Part shown: positions 7,079-15,923 of the stretch, one piece after another
Layout of the letters: each line of letters starts with the position of its first letter
Position numbering within the stretch: position 1 is the stretch's first letter
Source: Actinocatenispora rupis
Lineage (GTDB): Bacteria; Actinomycetota; Actinomycetes; Mycobacteriales; Micromonosporaceae
Length of the DNA stretch: 64,000 nucleotides
Reading direction: 5' to 3'
Assembly: GCF_016861975.1 (NCBI RefSeq)
Contig: NZ_BOMB01000003.1
Coordinates: forward strand, 62,001-126,000
Position numbers and translations under genes: made by a program
Notes under the pieces: generated by a model
What the model was told of the DNA's origin: nothing
Database searches by the model: none
The model's input: only the letters and a program-made list of their open reading frames with translations

Positions 7079-8023
7079 GTGCACGAGTACGACAGCTTCA
7101 CCCGTATCCGTTCCCGTGGCGGGAAGAAGAGCCGCGAGGACACCACCACCGAGTACGACATGGACGGGGCGTTCGCCGACTACGCCGAGCGGTTCGACGT
7201 GTTCGGCGAGGACACGCCGGTCGCGCCGGACGGTCCGCCGTCCGGTGACCGCTGGTCCACCTGGGACCAGTCCACCCCCACCGAGCGCGGCCCCCGGCCG
7301 TACCCGGAGTGGGTGGTGACCGAGCTGGGTGCGGTCGACACCGAGCTGGGCGTCCTGAAGACGGGCAAGGAGGCGGACGTCTACCTGCTCGACCGGTCCG
7401 TACCCGGGACCGACCGCGGCACGCTGCTCGCCGCCAAGCGGTACCGGGATCCGAAGCACCGGATGTTCCACCGCGACTCCGGGTACCTGGAAGGCAGGCG
7501 GGACAAGGAATCCCGGGTCAACCGGGCGGTCGCGAAACGGTCCGCGTTCGGCCGCGAGGCGATCGCCGGGATGTGGGCGAACGCCGAGTTCACCGCCCTG
7601 TGCCGGATGTACGAGGCGGGCGCGGCCGTGCCGTACCCGGTGCAGATCGTGGGCACCGAGCTGCTGATGGAGTTCGTCGGGACGGCCGACGGTACGGCGG
7701 CGCCGCGGCTCGCGCAGACCCGGCCCGACCCCACCGAACTCGCCGACCTGTGGGAACAGTTGCGGCACAGCCTGTCCGTACTCGCCCGCGACGGGTACGC
7801 GCACGGCGACCTGTCCGCGTACAACCTGCTGGTGCACGAGGGGCGGCTCGTCGTCATCGACGTGCCGCAGATCGTGGACGTGATCGGCAACCCGCGCGGC
7901 CGGGAGTTCCTGGAACGCGACGTACGCAACGTCGGTGGCTGGTTCACCGCACGCGGGCTGTCCGCCGACCTCGTCGACGGGCTCGCCGCCGACCTGGTCC
8001 ACGACGCCGGACTCGACCGCTGA
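7079..8023 (+). CDS. RIO-family serine/threonine kinase-like protein
   Basis: A 314-residue RIO1-type atypical kinase. The ATP-binding part has LKTGKEADVYLL (near residue 92) and AAKRYR with the phosphate-anchoring lysine; the catalytic loop is HGDLSAYNLL (near 242) and the metal-binding motif is VIDVPQ (near 261), where RIO kinases replace the usual DFG. The Arg/Lys-rich N-terminal 60 residues look disordered. In archaea and eukaryotes RIO1 acts in small-subunit ribosome maturation; bacterial homologues are little studied. The GTG at 7079 has GAGGAG about 9 nt upstream. Confidence 0.85.
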   Translation: MHEYDSFTRIRSRGGKKSREDTTTEYDMDGAFADYAERFDVFGEDTPVAPDGPPSGDRWSTWDQSTPTERGPRPYPEWVVTELGAVDTELGVLKTGKEADVYLLDRSVPGTDRGTLLAAKRYRDPKHRMFHRDSGYLEGRRDKESRVNRAVAKRSAFGREAIAGMWANAEFTALCRMYEAGAAVPYPVQIVGTELLMEFVGTADGTAAPRLAQTRPDPTELADLWEQLRHSLSVLARDGYAHGDLSAYNLLVHEGRLVVIDVPQIVDVIGNPRGREFLERDVRNVGGWFTARGLSADLVDGLAADLVHDAGLDR

Positions 8024-8186
8024 CCGCCGGCCTCGCCCGGACCCCGCGCCCGCGTACCGGGGTGGGGCCGGGCGTGCGCGGGCTGTCGCGCCGGTGGCCG
8101 GAGGTTCGGCGGCGCGGGTCGGGTCGGCGGCGGCCGCCGCGCGGTGGGCGTCGCCGGCCGCCGGCCCGGTCCGGTCCGGCTGAAGG

Positions 8187-9845
8187 TCAGACCGGGGTGG
8201 CGACGATGAGGTTCATGTCGACCGGCAGCGCGCGCACGCCGGTGAGCTGGAAACCCGCCCCCGCCAGCAGCTTGTCGTACTCGGCGCGGCTGCGTTCCCG
8301 GCCACCGGTCACCGCGAGCATCTGCATGTCCCACGGCAGGGCGAGCGAGAAGCCGCCCAGGTCGGCGCCGTCGTCGGGCAGCAGCCGTTCCAGTACGAGC
8401 AGGGTGGCGTCCGGGACGCAGGCGGCGCGGCACGCGGTGAGGATCCGGTGGCAGTCCGCGTCGTCCCAGTCGTGCAGCACCCGGGACAGCAGGTACACGT
8501 CGCCACCGTCCGGTACGGCGGTGAAGAAGTCGCCGGCCTCGGTACGCAACCGCCCGTCGGCGCCCGCGGCGGCGGCCACGTGGTCGCGGTCGAACAGCAC
8601 GCCGGAGGTCGTCGGGTGCCGGTGCAGTACGGCGCGGAGCAGGGCGCCGTTGCCGCCGCCGACGTCCACGACCGTCGCGCCCGCCGGGAAGTCGTACGCG
8701 GTGCCGACCTCGGCGGCGACCACGTCGGTCACCGCCGCCATCGTCCGGTCGAAGACCCGCGCGGTCTCCGGGTGCGCGGCGAGCCAGTCGAAGTGCTCCG
8801 TCCCGTACCGGTGGCCGAAGGCGCTGCCGCCGTCCCGTACCGCGGGCAGCAGCTCGGACCACGCGTCGTAGAACGCCCCGCCGTACAGCCGGGTCAGGTC
8901 GCGGAACGGGTTGTCGGCGCGCAGCAGCGCACCGGTGCCGGTGAGGGCGAAACGCCCGTCGCCGGCCGGGCGCAGCACGTCCAGGTGCGCCAGGAAACGC
9001 AGCAGCCGGGCGGTCGCGTCCGGATCGGTACCGGCGCGCTCGGCGACCTCCGCGGCGCTGGCCGGCTCGACCAGCAGGTCGGCGAGCCCCAGCTCCGCCG
9101 CCACGTGGACGGCGCGGGCCGCCCAGTGCCCGGTGAGCAGCGCGAGCAGTTTCTCCGGCGCCTGCCCGAACTGTTGCCCGACGCTGCGCAGATGCCCGTC
9201 GATGACCTCCGGGAAATGGCCGGCACAGGTCAGCTCGAATCGGCGGACACCCGCCGCGGAACCGTCCGGGACGCGGAAGTACAAGACCGAACGGCCGCCC
9301 GAGGCGGCATCGTCGTACGGGTTGTAGCCGCCGCCGTCGGGAACCAGCGACAGCCGATTCGCGAACGTCTTCCGCAGCGATTCCAAAGCGCCGTCGCCGG
9401 GGTCCACCATGGTGAACGCGAAATGCGCCTCGGTGTCGTTCGCCCGCTCCGCGGCCACCATCGACGCGGGCAGTTCGCCGGTCGCCGCGAACACCTCGAC
9501 ACCGCGCCCCGCGGCCGGGCCCGACGGGATCGTCCCGCGCACGATCGACACCGGCAGCGCGTCCTCGGCCACCCCGTACCGCTCGGCGAGGCGCTGCCGC
9601 ACCACCACGCTCGCCACCGGGGGCAGCGCCGTGAACCCGGCGTCGGTCAGCAGCTCGGTCACGTCGGCGACGTCGTCCGGGAAGACCAGCAGCGCGGCAT
9701 GGTCGAACACCAGCACACCGTCCAGGCCGGGATCACGACCGCCGACGAATTCACTGAAGAACCCGGCGACCGATTCCCTCCCCCCGTACTCCCGCACCTC
9801 GTCGAGAAGCCGGCGCAGCCGCGCGGAATCCTGGGCGTCCAGCAC
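8187..9845 (-). CDS. Two-domain protein: uncharacterised N-terminal domain plus O-methyltransferase
   Basis: A 552-residue protein. Residues about 1-220 form a domain not recognised with certainty; the spacing of LVFDHAALLVF, VRQRL, VEVFAATGE, AHFAFTM, PDGGGYNPY and RRFELT is reminiscent of a vicinal-oxygen-chelate (glyoxalase-like) module. Residues about 230-552 are a small-molecule O-methyltransferase of the plant/CrtF type: helical dimerisation part (HVAAELGLADLL), SAM motif VVDVGGGNGALL (near 388) and LHDWDD (near 460). GTG at 9845 has AAGGAG 7 nt upstream; the open frame continues upstream but lacks coding signals. Likely role is methylation of a phenolic or polyketide-like metabolite; no biosynthetic cluster surrounds it. 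Confidence 0.75.
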   Translation of the reverse strand: MLDAQDSARLRRLLDEVREYGGRESVAGFFSEFVGGRDPGLDGVLVFDHAALLVFPDDVADVTELLTDAGFTALPPVASVVVRQRLAERYGVAEDALPVSIVRGTIPSGPAAGRGVEVFAATGELPASMVAAERANDTEAHFAFTMVDPGDGALESLRKTFANRLSLVPDGGGYNPYDDAASGGRSVLYFRVPDGSAAGVRRFELTCAGHFPEVIDGHLRSVGQQFGQAPEKLLALLTGHWAARAVHVAAELGLADLLVEPASAAEVAERAGTDPDATARLLRFLAHLDVLRPAGDGRFALTGTGALLRADNPFRDLTRLYGGAFYDAWSELLPAVRDGGSAFGHRYGTEHFDWLAAHPETARVFDRTMAAVTDVVAAEVGTAYDFPAGATVVDVGGGNGALLRAVLHRHPTTSGVLFDRDHVAAAAGADGRLRTEAGDFFTAVPDGGDVYLLSRVLHDWDDADCHRILTACRAACVPDATLLVLERLLPDDGADLGGFSLALPWDMQMLAVTGGRERSRAEYDKLLAGAGFQLTGVRALPVDMNLIVATPV

Positions 9846-10405
9846 TGTGTGGCTCCTTTTCCGGGGTGGCCGGTATCGAGCTGCACGGCGAATTCGCCGG
9901 CCGTTCATCGAGCCGACTCCCACGGTCGCGCGGCGACTCGGGCTCCCATTCTTGGGTAGCGCCGGGCGGCTCCGCAACCCGGCGGTGGGATCGGACGGAG
10001 TCGATGAGTTCGGGTCCGATCCTCGTCCTACCCACGGCACGGACGCGGCTACGACGAGGCGCCGCGGACACCCGGCCCGTCGACACCGGAGCCATGTCGG
10101 CCCGGCGCCGCTGGACAGGCGCGCGGCCGGACGCGGGTGTACCGGACGGTGGTGCCGGGGGTCGGCAAGGCTGCCACGAACCAGCCGAACCGGTGGCGCT
10201 TCGGCCGTGAATCCCGTTGCCCGGCGCGGATCCCGCCGGCCTGCGACGATGAAGGTGACCGCGTCTCCGGCGTGTCGGCGATGCGGTCGCCCCGTCCCGC
10301 GGTACAAGGGGTCGGTTCCGCGGACCCCTGGTTGAAATGCCGCGGTTGGGGGTATTACTAGGGTGGGCATCTCATGATCGACGGCGCGGCGGCTGGAGGG
10401 GCATC
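9846..10405. other. 560-bp divergent intergenic region
   Basis: Between the methyltransferase and DivIVA-like starts. Open frames run through it on both strands, but their products are Arg/Pro/Gly-rich without motifs, as expected by chance in GC-rich DNA. The right end holds a promoter for the DivIVA-like gene; nothing else could be supported. Confidence 0.5.
10332..10361 (+). promoter_or_regulatory. Promoter of the DivIVA-like gene
   Basis: TTGAAA (10332-10337) and TACTAG (10356-10361) are separated by 18 bp, close to the principal sigma factor consensus. It lies in a locally AT-rich stretch 45 bp before the start codon. Confidence 0.5.
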
Positions 10406-11236
10406 ATGGGGATCCGACGGGACTTCTCTGACCACGAAGTTGCCTTGCGCGACACCGGTTTCCGGCCCGAGGCGGCCTTCGACACCGCGGTCCGCGGGTA
10501 CGACCGGGACCAGGTCCGGCGGTACGCGGACCGCGTCGAACGCACCCTCACCGAGCTCGCCGTCCGACAGGGTCGGGCGCAGGCCCGCGAACGCGAACTG
10601 ATGACGCAGATCGCCGAGCTGCGCGCCGACATGATCGCGCAGGACCGCGACGAGCAGGTCAACCGGCTGACGCCGGCGCAGTACCTGGGTGGGCGGATGG
10701 AGCAGTTGCTCGCCGAGTCCGAGCAGCTGTCCGCGGGTGTGCTGGAGGACGCGCACACCGAGGCGGAGCGGATCCGCGCGGCGGCCCGCGACGACGCCGA
10801 GGCGGCGCGCGCCGCGGCGCACCAGGACGCGGAGGCGGCGCGGACGGCGGCGCGCAACGACGCCGAGGCGACGCGTACCGCGGCGCGCAACGACGCGGAG
10901 TCGATGCGTACGGCGGCGGCCGAGGACGCGAAGGTGGCCGTGGCCGACGCGCAGCACCGGGCCGGCCGGATCGTCGACGAGGCGCGGCAGGAGGCCGCCA
11001 GGATCCTCGGCCTCGCGCGCGAGCGGTACGACAAGGCCGCCGCGGTGCGGCACGCCGTACACGAGGAGATCGTGGAGGTCCTGCGGACGGTGAGCCAGCT
11101 CGCCGGGCCGGCCGAGGAACCGGTCGAGACCGGCGAGGACGCGGCCGAACCGCTCTGGCTGGTCAACAACGCGCCCCGGCCGCGCCGCCCCGACGACGTG
11201 CAGGCCCGCCCCGCGGGCGTCCCCGCCGCCGACTGA
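10406..11236 (+). CDS. DivIVA-domain coiled-coil protein
   Basis: A 276-residue protein with a DivIVA-type N-terminal motif (VRGYDRDQVRRYADRVE, residues 29-45), which in DivIVA/Wag31/SepIVA proteins leads into a parallel coiled coil and targets curved membrane or poles. Residues 41-110 are heptad coiled coil. Residues 124-178 are five 11-residue repeats starting RxAA and containing DAE, a hendecad coil with an unusually regular charge pattern. The C-terminal 50 residues are Pro-rich. ATG at 10406 has GGAGG 6 nt upstream. A cytoskeletal or polar-growth role is inferred; it stands alone, away from the division cluster. Confidence 0.8.
   Translation: MGIRRDFSDHEVALRDTGFRPEAAFDTAVRGYDRDQVRRYADRVERTLTELAVRQGRAQARERELMTQIAELRADMIAQDRDEQVNRLTPAQYLGGRMEQLLAESEQLSAGVLEDAHTEAERIRAAARDDAEAARAAAHQDAEAARTAARNDAEATRTAARNDAESMRTAAAEDAKVAVADAQHRAGRIVDEARQEAARILGLARERYDKAAAVRHAVHEEIVEVLRTVSQLAGPAEEPVETGEDAAEPLWLVNNAPRPRRPDDVQARPAGVPAAD
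10775..10939 (+). repeat. Five 33-bp imperfect repeats within the DivIVA-like gene
   Basis: Each unit encodes 11 residues (RxAAxxDAExx): residues 124-134, 135-145, 146-156, 157-167 and 168-178. The units are diverged but in register, giving a hendecad coiled coil. Such repeats can change in copy number between strains. Confidence 0.8.
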
Positions 11237-11249
11237 TCCGCGGCGGTGG

Positions 11250-12323
11250 TCAGCGCATCACGGTGGCGAGCAGGTCGACGCCGAGGTCGAGCAGCAGCCG
11301 GGCGTGCAGCCGGTGGTAGACCATGCGGCCCTCGCGGCGGGAGGTGACGAGGCCGACCTCGCGCAGCCGGCGGATGTGCCGGGACACCTGCGGCTCGCCC
11401 AGCGCCGTACGTTCGGCCAGCTCGGACGTGGTGATCGGCTCGCCGAGCAGGTGCCGGCAGAGGTCGAGGCGGGCCGGTTCGGCGAGGGCGGCGATGCGTT
11501 CGCGGACCAGCGACTGGGAGACCTGCCGGTGCTGTTCCCAGTCGCCGGCGAGGAAGTGCACGACGACCGGCTCGTCCGGGTCGAGCTTCACGATCAGGTG
11601 CGGCCACCCGCGCAGCGTCGGTACGAGCAGGCAGCCGTGCGCGGCGACGGCCCCGGTCGCGGACTGGAGCTTGTCGTAGTGCACCCGCGGCGGTACGTCG
11701 GTGGTGGTGGCGGTCGGCGACATGGACGCGAGGGTGGCGGCGACCGTCGCGCCGCGGGTGGCGTCGCGCAGCCGGGCGGACACGTCGCGCAGCCGCGGGC
11801 CGACCATCCGCCACTCCGCGTCGAAGTACGAGGTGGCGCAGCGGGCGAGCGTCTCGACCAGGCCGGCGCGTACGGCGGCGGGATCGGTGACGAGGGCGCG
11901 CGCCAGCTCGGCCCGGGAGTACGAGCGGCGCTCGCAGGCGCGCAGGAAGCCGGACGGGTCGGCGAGCAGCCCGTCGACGGGGAAGGTGGTGCCGCGGATC
12001 GCGATCGCCGCGTACCGGACGAAGGTGTCCTCGTCGAGCCGGGACAGCGCGTCGAGTTCGCCGTCGAGGTCACGGTCGAGCGGCCCGGCGAACGGGTAGA
12101 ACAGCCGGCAGCGGAACCGGGCCCACAGCGGCGCGTGGTACGCGAGGTCGGTGGCGAGGCCGTCCGGCATCCGTTCGCGGACCCGGCCGAGCCAGGCCCG
12201 GGACTCGGGGTGGTGCTCGGGCTCGGCCAGTACGTGCAGCCCGGCCATCAGCTCGGCGAGCGGGGACGCGCCCGCGACCAGGTCGGCCGGGCGCGCCTTC
12301 GCCAGGTCGAGCGTCACCACCAC
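11250..12323 (-). CDS. ArsR-type winged-helix regulator with large N-terminal domain (DUF5937-like)
   Basis: A 357-residue regulator. The first 270 residues are an Arg/Leu-rich helical domain of the DUF5937-like type often attached to ArsR regulators; the C-terminal about 80 residues form the HTH (LAEPARLDLCRHLL, TSELAERTALGEPQVSRHIRRLREVGLV, then the wing RREGRMVYHRL). There are no metal-binding cysteines of the classical ArsR alpha3N site. It begins at one of three consecutive GTG codons. It lies 39 bp downstream of the CocE hydrolase gene on the same strand, so it may be the last gene of the amino-acid transporter operon or control it. Confidence 0.75.
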   Translation of the reverse strand: MVVTLDLAKARPADLVAGASPLAELMAGLHVLAEPEHHPESRAWLGRVRERMPDGLATDLAYHAPLWARFRCRLFYPFAGPLDRDLDGELDALSRLDEDTFVRYAAIAIRGTTFPVDGLLADPSGFLRACERRSYSRAELARALVTDPAAVRAGLVETLARCATSYFDAEWRMVGPRLRDVSARLRDATRGATVAATLASMSPTATTTDVPPRVHYDKLQSATGAVAAHGCLLVPTLRGWPHLIVKLDPDEPVVVHFLAGDWEQHRQVSQSLVRERIAALAEPARLDLCRHLLGEPITTSELAERTALGEPQVSRHIRRLREVGLVTSRREGRMVYHRLHARLLLDLGVDLLATVMR

Positions 12324-12362
12324 GGACGCCGAGTCTAGGGCCGGCGCGTCCCGGGTCGCCGG

Positions 12363-14237
12363 TCAGGACGCCGGCAGTGCCTCCGCGCCGGCGAGTACGT
12401 GCACCGTCAGCCCGGAGGGTCCGAGATGTACCCGGTTGGTGGCGACGACGCGGCGGCGGGAGTCGACCTCGGTGCCGCCGGTGTTCGGGTTGACGTCGAA
12501 CCGCGGGAAGTTGCTGGACGACACGTCCAGCCGGATCCGGTGCCCGGCGGCGAACAGGTTCGCGGTGTCCGGCACCGGCACCACGATCTCGTACTCCGCC
12601 CCCGGCTCCATCGGCTCGGGCCGCTCGTACGAGTTGCGGTAGCGGCAGCGCAGGATCCCGTCGGTCAGGTTCATCGCGTACCCGTTGGGGTGGTCCGGGT
12701 TCGGCGGGTGCACGTCGACCAGCTTGGCCGTGAAGTCCGTGTCGACGGCGCTGGACGACACGCGCAGGCGTACCTCGACGGGGCCGGCGAGCGCCACGTC
12801 GGCGGCGAGCGGCGGGGTCTGGAAGACGAGCACGTCGGGCCGGCTGGCCAGCGGCAGGTACGGCGCGGTCCCGCCGTACGTGCCGGGCCCGGGGACCTGG
12901 TCGTACGCGCCGCCGGACATCACCGGTTCGCCGGAGGTGACCTGCCCGCCGATCGTCGGCACCGGCCGCGCCGGGTCGAAGTCGTACTCGACGGTCCCGC
13001 CGTCCGGCGCGTCGGTGCCGAGCGTGCCGCCGTCCCGCAGGTACAGGGTGACGGGGGTGGTCTCGGTGGGCGGCCACGCCGACGCGGTGCGCCACGAGCC
13101 GCCGTGGTCGAGCCGGCCCTCCGCGGTACGCCGGCCGGAGCCGCCGCCCATCAGGAAGTACCGGACGGCGGGGTCGTCGCCGCCCTCCCCCGCCAGGTGC
13201 CGGGCCAGGAAGTCGGCGCGGAACTCCAGGTAGTCCGGCGCCAGGTTGCCGTCGAGGGTGGCCGCCGGCCCGAAGTCCACGTCCCCGGCGTACGACACGC
13301 TGCGCGCGCCGTGCGTCCACGGGCCGATGACGAGCCGGGTCGGGCCGGTCTTGCGGGCCGACAGCTGGCGGACGTTCTCCAGGGCGGTCGGCACGTACGG
13401 GTCGTACCAGCTCACCATGTGCAGGCTCGGTACGTCCGGGAACGCGTCGTACCAGCCGCGGCCGTAGATGCCGAGCTGCCGCCAGAACCCGTCGAACGCG
13501 CCGTGCGCCCACTGGTCCAGCAGATACTCCTCGTACTCCGGGACCGCGGCGAGCGGGGACAGGCCCCGCCGCCACGGCAGCGCGCCGAACCAGGCCCGCA
13601 GGTCCTGCGAGTCCAGCGCGGCCCGGACGACCGGGTCGGCGCGCGCGGCGGGGCTCTCCTGCGCGTGCCGGAACGCCCACGTCGCCTGCTTCAGCTCGAA
13701 CGCGCCGCCCATCCGCACGCCCGCCTCGTACGCGCTGGCGAAGCCGCCCGAGTCGACGAACATCGCCGCCAGGTGCGGCGGGGCGAGCGCGGCCAGCGCG
13801 GTCTGCGCGTGCGCCGAGTACGAGACGCCGGTGGTGGCCACCCGCCCGTCGCACCACGGCTGCGCGGCCAGCCACTCGACCGTGTCGTACCCGTCCTCCG
13901 CCTCGCCCAGGTACTTGACGAACGTGCCGTCCGAGTCGCCCCGCCCGCGGCAGTCCTGGCGTACCAGGACGAGGCCGCGGCGGGCGAAGTACGCGGCCTG
14001 GTCGACCGGCTGGATCGGCGCGCCGTCGCGGGTCAGGCCGTCCGACCCGCGACGCTCGCGCCGCCCGTACGGGGTGCGCTCCAGCAGTACCGGGGCGGGT
14101 GCCGGCTCGGCGGTCAGGGCGTACCGGTCGGCGACGAGCTCGACGCCGTCCCGCATCGGGATCCGCAGCACCGTGCGGTACACGGATCCGCCGTCAGGTA
14201 ACGGAATCGGTTCGGCGGTCGCGGGCGTGACGGTCAC
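12363..14237 (-). CDS. CocE/NonD family alpha/beta hydrolase (X-Pro dipeptidyl-peptidase S15-like)
   Basis: About 624 residues. The N-terminal alpha/beta hydrolase domain (IPMRDGVELVADRY, RTPYGRRER, QDCRGRGDSDG) has the nucleophile motif GVSYSA; the C-terminal jelly-roll domain (VRLRVSSSAVDTDFTAKL, IRLDVSSSNFPRFDVNPNTG) is diagnostic of the CocE/X-Pro peptidase family. No signal peptide is seen. The start is ambiguous: GTG at 14249 overlaps the upstream stop as GTGA, while GTG at 14237 has GAGG 6 nt upstream and is preferred. It is translationally coupled to the amino-acid binding protein, suggesting it processes an imported peptide, ester or amide. Substrate unknown. Confidence 0.8.
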   Translation of the reverse strand: MTVTPATAEPIPLPDGGSVYRTVLRIPMRDGVELVADRYALTAEPAPAPVLLERTPYGRRERRGSDGLTRDGAPIQPVDQAAYFARRGLVLVRQDCRGRGDSDGTFVKYLGEAEDGYDTVEWLAAQPWCDGRVATTGVSYSAHAQTALAALAPPHLAAMFVDSGGFASAYEAGVRMGGAFELKQATWAFRHAQESPAARADPVVRAALDSQDLRAWFGALPWRRGLSPLAAVPEYEEYLLDQWAHGAFDGFWRQLGIYGRGWYDAFPDVPSLHMVSWYDPYVPTALENVRQLSARKTGPTRLVIGPWTHGARSVSYAGDVDFGPAATLDGNLAPDYLEFRADFLARHLAGEGGDDPAVRYFLMGGGSGRRTAEGRLDHGGSWRTASAWPPTETTPVTLYLRDGGTLGTDAPDGGTVEYDFDPARPVPTIGGQVTSGEPVMSGGAYDQVPGPGTYGGTAPYLPLASRPDVLVFQTPPLAADVALAGPVEVRLRVSSSAVDTDFTAKLVDVHPPNPDHPNGYAMNLTDGILRCRYRNSYERPEPMEPGAEYEIVVPVPDTANLFAAGHRIRLDVSSSNFPRFDVNPNTGGTEVDSRRRVVATNRVHLGPSGLTVHVLAGAEALPAS

Positions 14238-14245
14238 GGTCGTCC

Positions 14246-15061
14246 TCACTTGCCGAGCGCCGGCCACACCTTGACCAGCTCCGGGCGCGGCGGCTCGGTG
14301 AACCAGCGCCGGTAGATCTTCAGGAACGTGCCGTCGGCGACCATCGCGGCGAGCTGCTTGTCCACGGCCGTACGGAACGCGGTGTTGTCCCTGCCCGTGG
14401 CCATCGCGGTCGGGTGGTCGACCGGCGCGGACACCGCGACCTTCAACGAGTCGTACTGCTTGAGGTAGGCGTCGGCGTCGGGGCCGCCGACCACGAACGC
14501 GTCGAGGTTGCCGGACAGCAGCTGCGACACGGCGGCGTTCTGGTTCTGGAACTTGGTGGCCACCACGCCGGGCATCTTGTCCAGGAACCTCTCCTGCACC
14601 GCCCCGGTCACCACGCCGACCTTCCTGCCCTTGAAGTCGCCGAGTCCCTTGGCGCTACTGGACTTCCGGGTCAGGACCGCGGTGGTGCTCCAGTACAGGG
14701 CCTTGGTGAACGCGACGGACCGCTCGCGTTCCGGGGTGACGCCGAGGCCGCTGGCCGCCAGGTCGTACTGGCCGGTCGTGACGCCCTGCAGCGCACCCGG
14801 CACCGTGCTCGCCTTGTACTGCACCTTCACGTGCAGCCGCTTCGCGACCTCGTCGGTCAGGTCGACGATGTAGCCCTTCGGCGTGCCGCCCTTCGCGGCC
14901 GACGCGAACGGCGGCTGGTCGGTGGACACCGCGGCGGAGATCGTACCGGGCTGGACGAGGTGCAGCGGGTTGTCGGCGGCGTCGGAAGCGCCGCCACCGC
15001 AGGCGGTGAGCGGCAGGGCCGCGGCGAGTACCGCGCCGGCCGCGAGGACACGCAGTCGCAT
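14246..15061 (-). CDS. Polar amino-acid ABC transporter, substrate-binding lipoprotein
   Basis: A 271-residue family-3 solute-binding protein. The signal peptide ends in lipobox LTAC (Cys near residue 21), so it is anchored to the outer face of the membrane. Conserved segments are PPFASAAKGGTPKGYIVDLTDEVAKRL (split ligand-binding lobe 1), LAASGLGVTPERERSVAFTKAL and the GVVTGAVQERFL hinge region. It lies 85 bp after the ATPase gene and is coupled to the CocE hydrolase downstream. Amino acid specificity cannot be read from the sequence. Confidence 0.88.
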   Translation of the reverse strand: MRLRVLAAGAVLAAALPLTACGGGASDAADNPLHLVQPGTISAAVSTDQPPFASAAKGGTPKGYIVDLTDEVAKRLHVKVQYKASTVPGALQGVTTGQYDLAASGLGVTPERERSVAFTKALYWSTTAVLTRKSSSAKGLGDFKGRKVGVVTGAVQERFLDKMPGVVATKFQNQNAAVSQLLSGNLDAFVVGGPDADAYLKQYDSLKVAVSAPVDHPTAMATGRDNTAFRTAVDKQLAAMVADGTFLKIYRRWFTEPPRPELVKVWPALGK

Positions 15062-15146
15062 GGGATGGGTCCTTTCGAGGGGTACGGAACCTGGGGACGT
15101 TCCGCCGATTGCCTTGGTACGTCAGGGAAAGCGGGTTCGGGCGGGG

Positions 15147-15923
15147 TCAGAGGACCTGCGACAGGAAGGTGCGCAGGCGTTCGGTGCGCGGCCGTTCGAG
15201 TACGTCGCGGGCGGGGCCCTGCTCGGCGATGACGCCGTCGTCCATGAACAGGACCCGGTCGGCGACCTCGCGGGCGAAGCCGATCTCGTGCGTCACCACG
15301 AGCATCGTCATGCCGGACCCGGCGAGGTCGCGCATCACCTGTAGGACGCCCTTGACGAGTTCCGGGTCGAGAGCGGAGGTCGCCTCGTCGAACAGCATCA
15401 CCTCGGGCCGCATCGCCAGCGCGCGGGCGATCGCGACGCGCTGCTGCTGGCCGCCGGACAGGTTCGCCGGCCGCTGGTCGGCCAGGTGCGCGAGGCCCAG
15501 CCGGTCGAGCTGCTCGGCCGCCTCCGCGTCCGCCGCCGCCCGCCCGAGCCCGCGCACGTGCCGCAGCGCGAGCGTCACGTTCGCCCGTACGGTCTTGTGC
15601 GGGAACAGGTTGAAGTGCTGGAACACCATGCCGATCCGGGCGCGTACCGCGTCGACGTCGACCTTCGGGTCGGTCAGCGTCACGCCGGACACGGCGATCT
15701 CACCGGCGGTCGGCGCGTCCAGCAGGTTGATGCACTTGAGCATCGTGGACTTGCCCGAGCCGGACGGCCCGATCACGCACACGACCTCGCTCGGCGCCAC
15801 GTCGAAGTCGACCCCGCGCAGCACCTCCACCGGCCCGTACGACTTGCGCAGGCCGCGTACCCGGATGAGGGGTTCGGTCGCCGGCTCGACCACCGCGGTC
15901 GCCGGCTCCGGCCGTACGTTCAT
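15147..15923 (-). CDS. Polar amino-acid ABC transporter, ATP-binding protein
   Basis: A 258-residue ATPase of the GlnQ/HisP type: Walker [11 protein letters not shown]-loop [12 protein letters not shown], signature [15 protein letters not shown], Walker [13 protein letters not shown] and switch His in VVTHE. ATG at 15923 overlaps the permease stop as ATGA, so the two are translationally coupled. The first about 18 residues ([13 protein letters not shown]) are a non-conserved extension. Confidence 0.92.
   Translation of the reverse strand: MNVRPEPATAVVEPATEPLIRVRGLRKSYGPVEVLRGVDFDVAPSEVVCVIGPSGSGKSTMLKCINLLDAPTAGEIAVSGVTLTDPKVDVDAVRARIGMVFQHFNLFPHKTVRANVTLALRHVRGLGRAAADAEAAEQLDRLGLAHLADQRPANLSGGQQQRVAIARALAMRPEVMLFDEATSALDPELVKGVLQVMRDLAGSGMTMLVVTHEIGFAREVADRVLFMDDGVIAEQGPARDVLERPRTERLRTFLSQVL

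Noticed and set aside
9846-10370. N-terminal extension of the O-methyltransferase frame up to 10370
   Set aside because: Arg/Pro/Gly-rich translation without similarity; a GTG with AAGGAG at 9845 gives the proper start.
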